Below are positions 5,031 to 6,851 of a stretch of 6,851 nt of DNA, one piece after another. The position numbers and the translations under genes were made by a program. Positions within the stretch are counted from its first letter, which is position 1. Each line of letters opens with the position of its first letter. This DNA is from Caldifarciminota bacterium. GTDB lineage: Bacteria; Hydrothermota; Hydrothermia; S141-80. The DNA lies in assembly GCA_027053375.1 (NCBI GenBank), contig JALUJC010000337.1, positions 1 to 6,851 on the forward strand, written 5' to 3'. The notes below the pieces were generated by a model. That model did no database searches, was not told the origin of the DNA, and saw nothing but the letters and a program-made list of their open reading frames with translations.

Positions 5031-5758
5031 CAACGCAGGTGGTGTTTCGCTCCACGATCCCCGCCGTGCGGGGAACCCCCACCCTGGAGGAGGAAGTGGT
5101 GCAGTGGGTGAACGCCCTTCGCCTGGAGGCTGGCCGACCTCCCCTGAAGACCGCTCCTGACCTGGTGGCCTGTGCGCGCTGGACCAGCCAGCTCTTGGCT
5201 CGGGTGCAGACGCTGACCCATACGTTGCCTGTGGACAGCGCTCGTACGCTGGCCGATCGGCTGTTTCGGTGCGGTGTGGTGGATCAGGAGGCCGGTGAGA
5301 ACCTTTATACCCTGTGGGTGCCCCGGTCGGAGTATGTCCCCTCCGGGCGAGGTGTGGCGGAGAAGTGGCGTGACAGTCCGGACCACCGGGAGAACCTGCT
5401 CCATCCTTCCTACACCCACACGGGTGTGGGGGTGATGTACAGCGGGGGGTCCTGGTGGATCACCCAGCTCTACGTGACCCGGGATCTGGCCCCTCCCCGC
5501 ATTGTCCTGGATTCAGCAGCCCACCTCCTTAACTATCGCAGCCGGGCCCTGGTCCCCCACACGGTGATGATTCGTGTGGGAAACACTTTTTCAGATACCC
5601 TGAGGCTGAAGAAAGGAGATTCCCTTCGGCTGGATCTTCCCGTTTCCGGACGCACATGCATTCAGGTGGGGACACCGATCTCCCGTGAAAGGATGCGGGT
5701 GCGGCAGGCTTTTTGTGTGGATCCTTCGCTACCGCGCCCTTTTCTGCGTTTTCACTGA
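5003..5758 (+). CDS. Exported CAP-domain (SCP/PR-1-like) protein
   Basis: A 251-residue protein with a hydrophobic N-terminus (residues 2-15, then a possible cleavage site after IPA, residue 21), though with no positive charge before it, so the signal peptide is atypical. Residues about 28-150 form a CAP domain: VNALRLEAGRPPL, LTHT with His73, AGENLY with Glu99, VAEKW with Glu120, SPDHRENLL with His128, and YTHTGVGV. The two His and two Glu of the CAP cavity are therefore all present. Bacterial CAP proteins are extracytoplasmic with mostly unknown roles. The last 95 or so residues are strand-rich, contain two Cys, and match nothing I recognise. The start overlaps the end of kdsB by 28 bases; GGAG lies 11 bases upstream, so translation is probably coupled to kdsB. 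The stop is followed immediately by the next promoter. Confidence 0.82.
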   Translation: MAFWILLFLTTQVVFRSTIPAVRGTPTLEEEVVQWVNALRLEAGRPPLKTAPDLVACARWTSQLLARVQTLTHTLPVDSARTLADRLFRCGVVDQEAGENLYTLWVPRSEYVPSGRGVAEKWRDSPDHRENLLHPSYTHTGVGVMYSGGSWWITQLYVTRDLAPPRIVLDSAAHLLNYRSRALVPHTVMIRVGNTFSDTLRLKKGDSLRLDLPVSGRTCIQVGTPISRERMRVRQAFCVDPSLPRPFLRFH

Positions 5759-5761
5759 AGG

Positions 5762-5790
5762 TTGCAGGGATCGTTCCCTGTCCGTATAAT
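5762..5790 (+). promoter_or_regulatory. Promoter of the outer-membrane protein gene
   Basis: TTGCAG (5762-5767) and a perfect TATAAT (5785-5790) with 17 bases between. The -35 box is weak (three of six) and begins three bases after the CAP-gene stop. Transcription would begin around 5796-5798, giving a leader of about 27 bases that carries AGGAGGT (5812-5818). A palindrome fills part of the spacer (5765-5780). Confidence 0.72.
5765..5780. repeat. Perfect inverted repeat inside promoter spacer (possible operator)
   Basis: CAGGGA-TCGT-TCCCTG: two 6-base arms around a 4-base centre. It overlaps the end of the -35 box and the spacer, a classical position for a repressor site. No T-run follows (TCCGTATAAT), which argues against a terminator for the CAP gene. 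At this length a chance palindrome cannot be excluded. Confidence 0.4.
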
Positions 5791-5823
5791 TGCCATAAGG
5801 TCACAACCAACAGGAGGTTGACC

Positions 5824-6693
5824 ATGCGGTATGTTGCCATGCTGTTGCTGCTCACCACCACGTCGCTCTCCGCGGGTGGTCTGGGGAAAGTCTGGGGAGG
5901 ATTTGGCTTTGCCAGCGTGACCCAGACATACGATCAGAACGGGAATGCCATCAGCCTTAAGGACGCCATTCCGGGAGCCACCGATGCCTCTTTGAATGTG
6001 TTAAACTTCAACGTGGGAGCAATGTACAACGTGCTCTCCCTGCCCCTTCAGGCCTTCTTCGTGGGTGCCGATCTGCGCCTTTCCCAGTGGAAGTCTTCTG
6101 TCACCTTGCCTGCTCCGGTCGGCACGCAGGAGGCCAGCAGCGGGTTTGCACCGCAGAACCTGGCACTGTTTGCGGGGGTGCGCGGACCCATGTATCATGC
6201 CAGCCTGGGCTTTCTGCTGGATATGGGTCCGGAAGCCACCAGTGGCACGGACTATCAGAACTCGGATCGGCAGAACGCCATCCAGCTTCGGGTGGGCGGC
6301 TGGCTCCCCAATCCCATGATGGCGCTGTTTGGAGGATTGCATTACACCTATACCCTGGAAGGGAAATCCGGAAACACAACTTACGATATGGGGGATGTCC
6401 TGGATGTCCACCTGGGTGGCGGTTACAAATTCCCCCTGGGAGAGGCCGGATTGATTTTCACCTACACCATGAAAACAAAGGCGACCCGGGGTGGGACGGT
6501 ACAATCCAACTCCGATGGAAATCTGATCACGGTTCTGCCCTATGTCAAGCTGGGACTGCCGCTGTTCCCGGTTTCTTTCAAACTGCTGCTGGGTGCCATG
6601 GATGAATACTCCATGTACGGGTTCTCCCTTTCCGGGAAGAATGCACCGGTGACCCGTTTGGGCGCCACCCTCAAGGCCTCCATGGGCTTCTGA
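5824..6693 (+). CDS. Probable outer-membrane beta-barrel protein
   Basis: The 289-residue product starts with a clear signal peptide, MRYVAMLLLLTTTSLSA, with likely cleavage after Ala17. The mature part has no hydrophobic helix. It is a series of alternating, Gly- and aromatic-rich strands, such as KVWGGFGFASVTQTY, AFFVGADLRLSQW, ALFAGVRGPMYHASLGFLL, MMALFGGLHYTYTL, GLIFTYTMKTKAT and FKLLLGAMDEY. It ends RLGATLKASMGF, where the terminal Phe is the usual BAM-recognition signature of outer-membrane barrels. The fold is inferred from this pattern, and I cannot assign a family or substrate; porin-like or structural roles are possible. ATG 5824 follows AGGAGGT by five bases; an in-frame extension back to 5713 is rejected because it precedes the promoter and would hide the signal peptide. 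It appears to be monocistronic, with its own promoter and a downstream hairpin. Confidence 0.78.
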   Translation: MRYVAMLLLLTTTSLSAGGLGKVWGGFGFASVTQTYDQNGNAISLKDAIPGATDASLNVLNFNVGAMYNVLSLPLQAFFVGADLRLSQWKSSVTLPAPVGTQEASSGFAPQNLALFAGVRGPMYHASLGFLLDMGPEATSGTDYQNSDRQNAIQLRVGGWLPNPMMALFGGLHYTYTLEGKSGNTTYDMGDVLDVHLGGGYKFPLGEAGLIFTYTMKTKATRGGTVQSNSDGNLITVLPYVKLGLPLFPVSFKLLLGAMDEYSMYGFSLSGKNAPVTRLGATLKASMGF

Positions 6694-6720
6694 ACCGGGA
6701 AAACGTTACGTAAAACACAC

Positions 6721-6752
6721 ACAGGGGCGGCGCCGGTCGGCGCCGCCCCTGT
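6721..6752. terminator. GC-rich hairpin, probable transcription terminator
   Basis: A perfect 14-bp stem (ACAGGGGCGGCGCC and its complement) with loop GGTC lies 27 bases after the outer-membrane protein stop. On the plus strand no T-run follows (TGATGGTC). On the minus strand GTGTGTTTTACG follows, a better but imperfect U-tract. It may stop transcription in both directions or act as an mRNA 3'-end stabiliser. Confidence 0.6.
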
Positions 6753-6776
6753 TGATGGTCAAGGGGGTGTAGAAAA

Positions 6777-6851
6777 ATGCGTCCACCGTCACGAAGGTCC
6801 GCCGTGGCGATAGGGTCTGTCGTTCTCACTCATTCCTGTGCGGGAAAGCAT
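6777..6851 (+). CDS. Possible start of a further gene, cut by the window edge
   Basis: From ATG 6777 an open frame of 25 codons runs off the end. AGGGGGTG (6762-6769) lies seven bases upstream and differs from AGGAGGTG at one position. The encoded N-terminus is basic (MRPPSRR), then moderately hydrophobic (SAVAIGSVVLT), then contains a Cys (HSCAGKH), faintly like a lipoprotein signal but without a good lipobox. No promoter is evident between the hairpin and this start. A competing reading is the tail of a minus-strand gene: that frame is open from 6851 to a stop at 6791-6789. Too short to decide. Confidence 0.3.
   Translation, partial: MRPPSRRSAVAIGSVVLTHSCAGKH

Noticed and set aside
3537..5033. 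498-codon open frame on the minus strand
   Set aside because: It runs antisense to tsaB, two tRNAs and kdsB. Its EGIRTPDLQSAILALSQLSY and EGGIRTLE stretches are the familiar spurious translations of tRNA genes read backwards. The sense genes have clear family motifs.
5713..5823. Upstream extension of the outer-membrane protein frame
   Set aside because: It would start inside the CAP gene, before the promoter, and would bury the clear signal peptide and AGGAGGT site at 5812.
6752..6762. Small palindrome TTGA-TGG-TCAA after the terminal hairpin
   Set aside because: The arms are only four bases, so it is likely to be chance.

Overview
The window reads as a compact stretch of chromosome from a diderm (Gram-negative type) bacterium. 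The evidence is a CMP-Kdo synthetase (lipopolysaccharide precursor), a beta-barrel-like outer-membrane protein ending in Phe, a type IV pilus retraction ATPase, bacterial sigma70-type promoters and AGGAGG-type ribosome binding sites. Base composition is moderately GC-rich by eye. I cannot name the organism. The 'pyruvoyl' SpeH type of AdoMet decarboxylase is widespread, so it does not settle the question. Nothing resembles a phage, insertion sequence, CRISPR array or recent transfer.

Layout. (1) Positions 1-661, minus strand: an intrinsic terminator, a Yip1-family membrane protein and its near-consensus promoter. (2) Positions 671-1945, plus strand: a divergent promoter followed by speH (S-adenosylmethionine decarboxylase) and rpe (ribulose-phosphate 3-epimerase). 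(3) Positions 1942-4075: a promoter whose -35 box overlaps the rpe stop codon, then tRNA-Ser(UGA), a pilT/pilU-type ATPase, tRNA-Ser(GCU) and tsaB, all closely spaced. (4) Positions 4072-5758: a second strong promoter, whose -35 box overlaps the tsaB stop codon, then tRNA-Ser(GGA), tRNA-Ala(CGC), kdsB and a CAP-domain exported protein. (5) Positions 5762-6693: a promoter directly after the CAP stop codon and a secreted, probable outer-membrane beta-barrel protein, followed by a 14-bp GC-rich hairpin. (6) At the right edge, a possible start of a further gene.

The genes serve polyamine synthesis, the pentose phosphate pathway, tRNA modification (t6A), type IV pilus retraction, LPS inner-core precursor supply and the cell envelope; they do not form one pathway. 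The shared theme is architectural. Four tRNA genes, three of them serine isoacceptors, are interleaved with protein genes and appear to share their promoters. The most striking point is at 4287: the terminal A of the encoded CCA of tRNA-Ala(CGC) is also the A of the kdsB ATG. Maturing the tRNA and translating kdsB from one transcript therefore appear to compete. I see no new multi-gene defence or mobile system here. The tRNA/mRNA overlap is the best candidate for something unusual.
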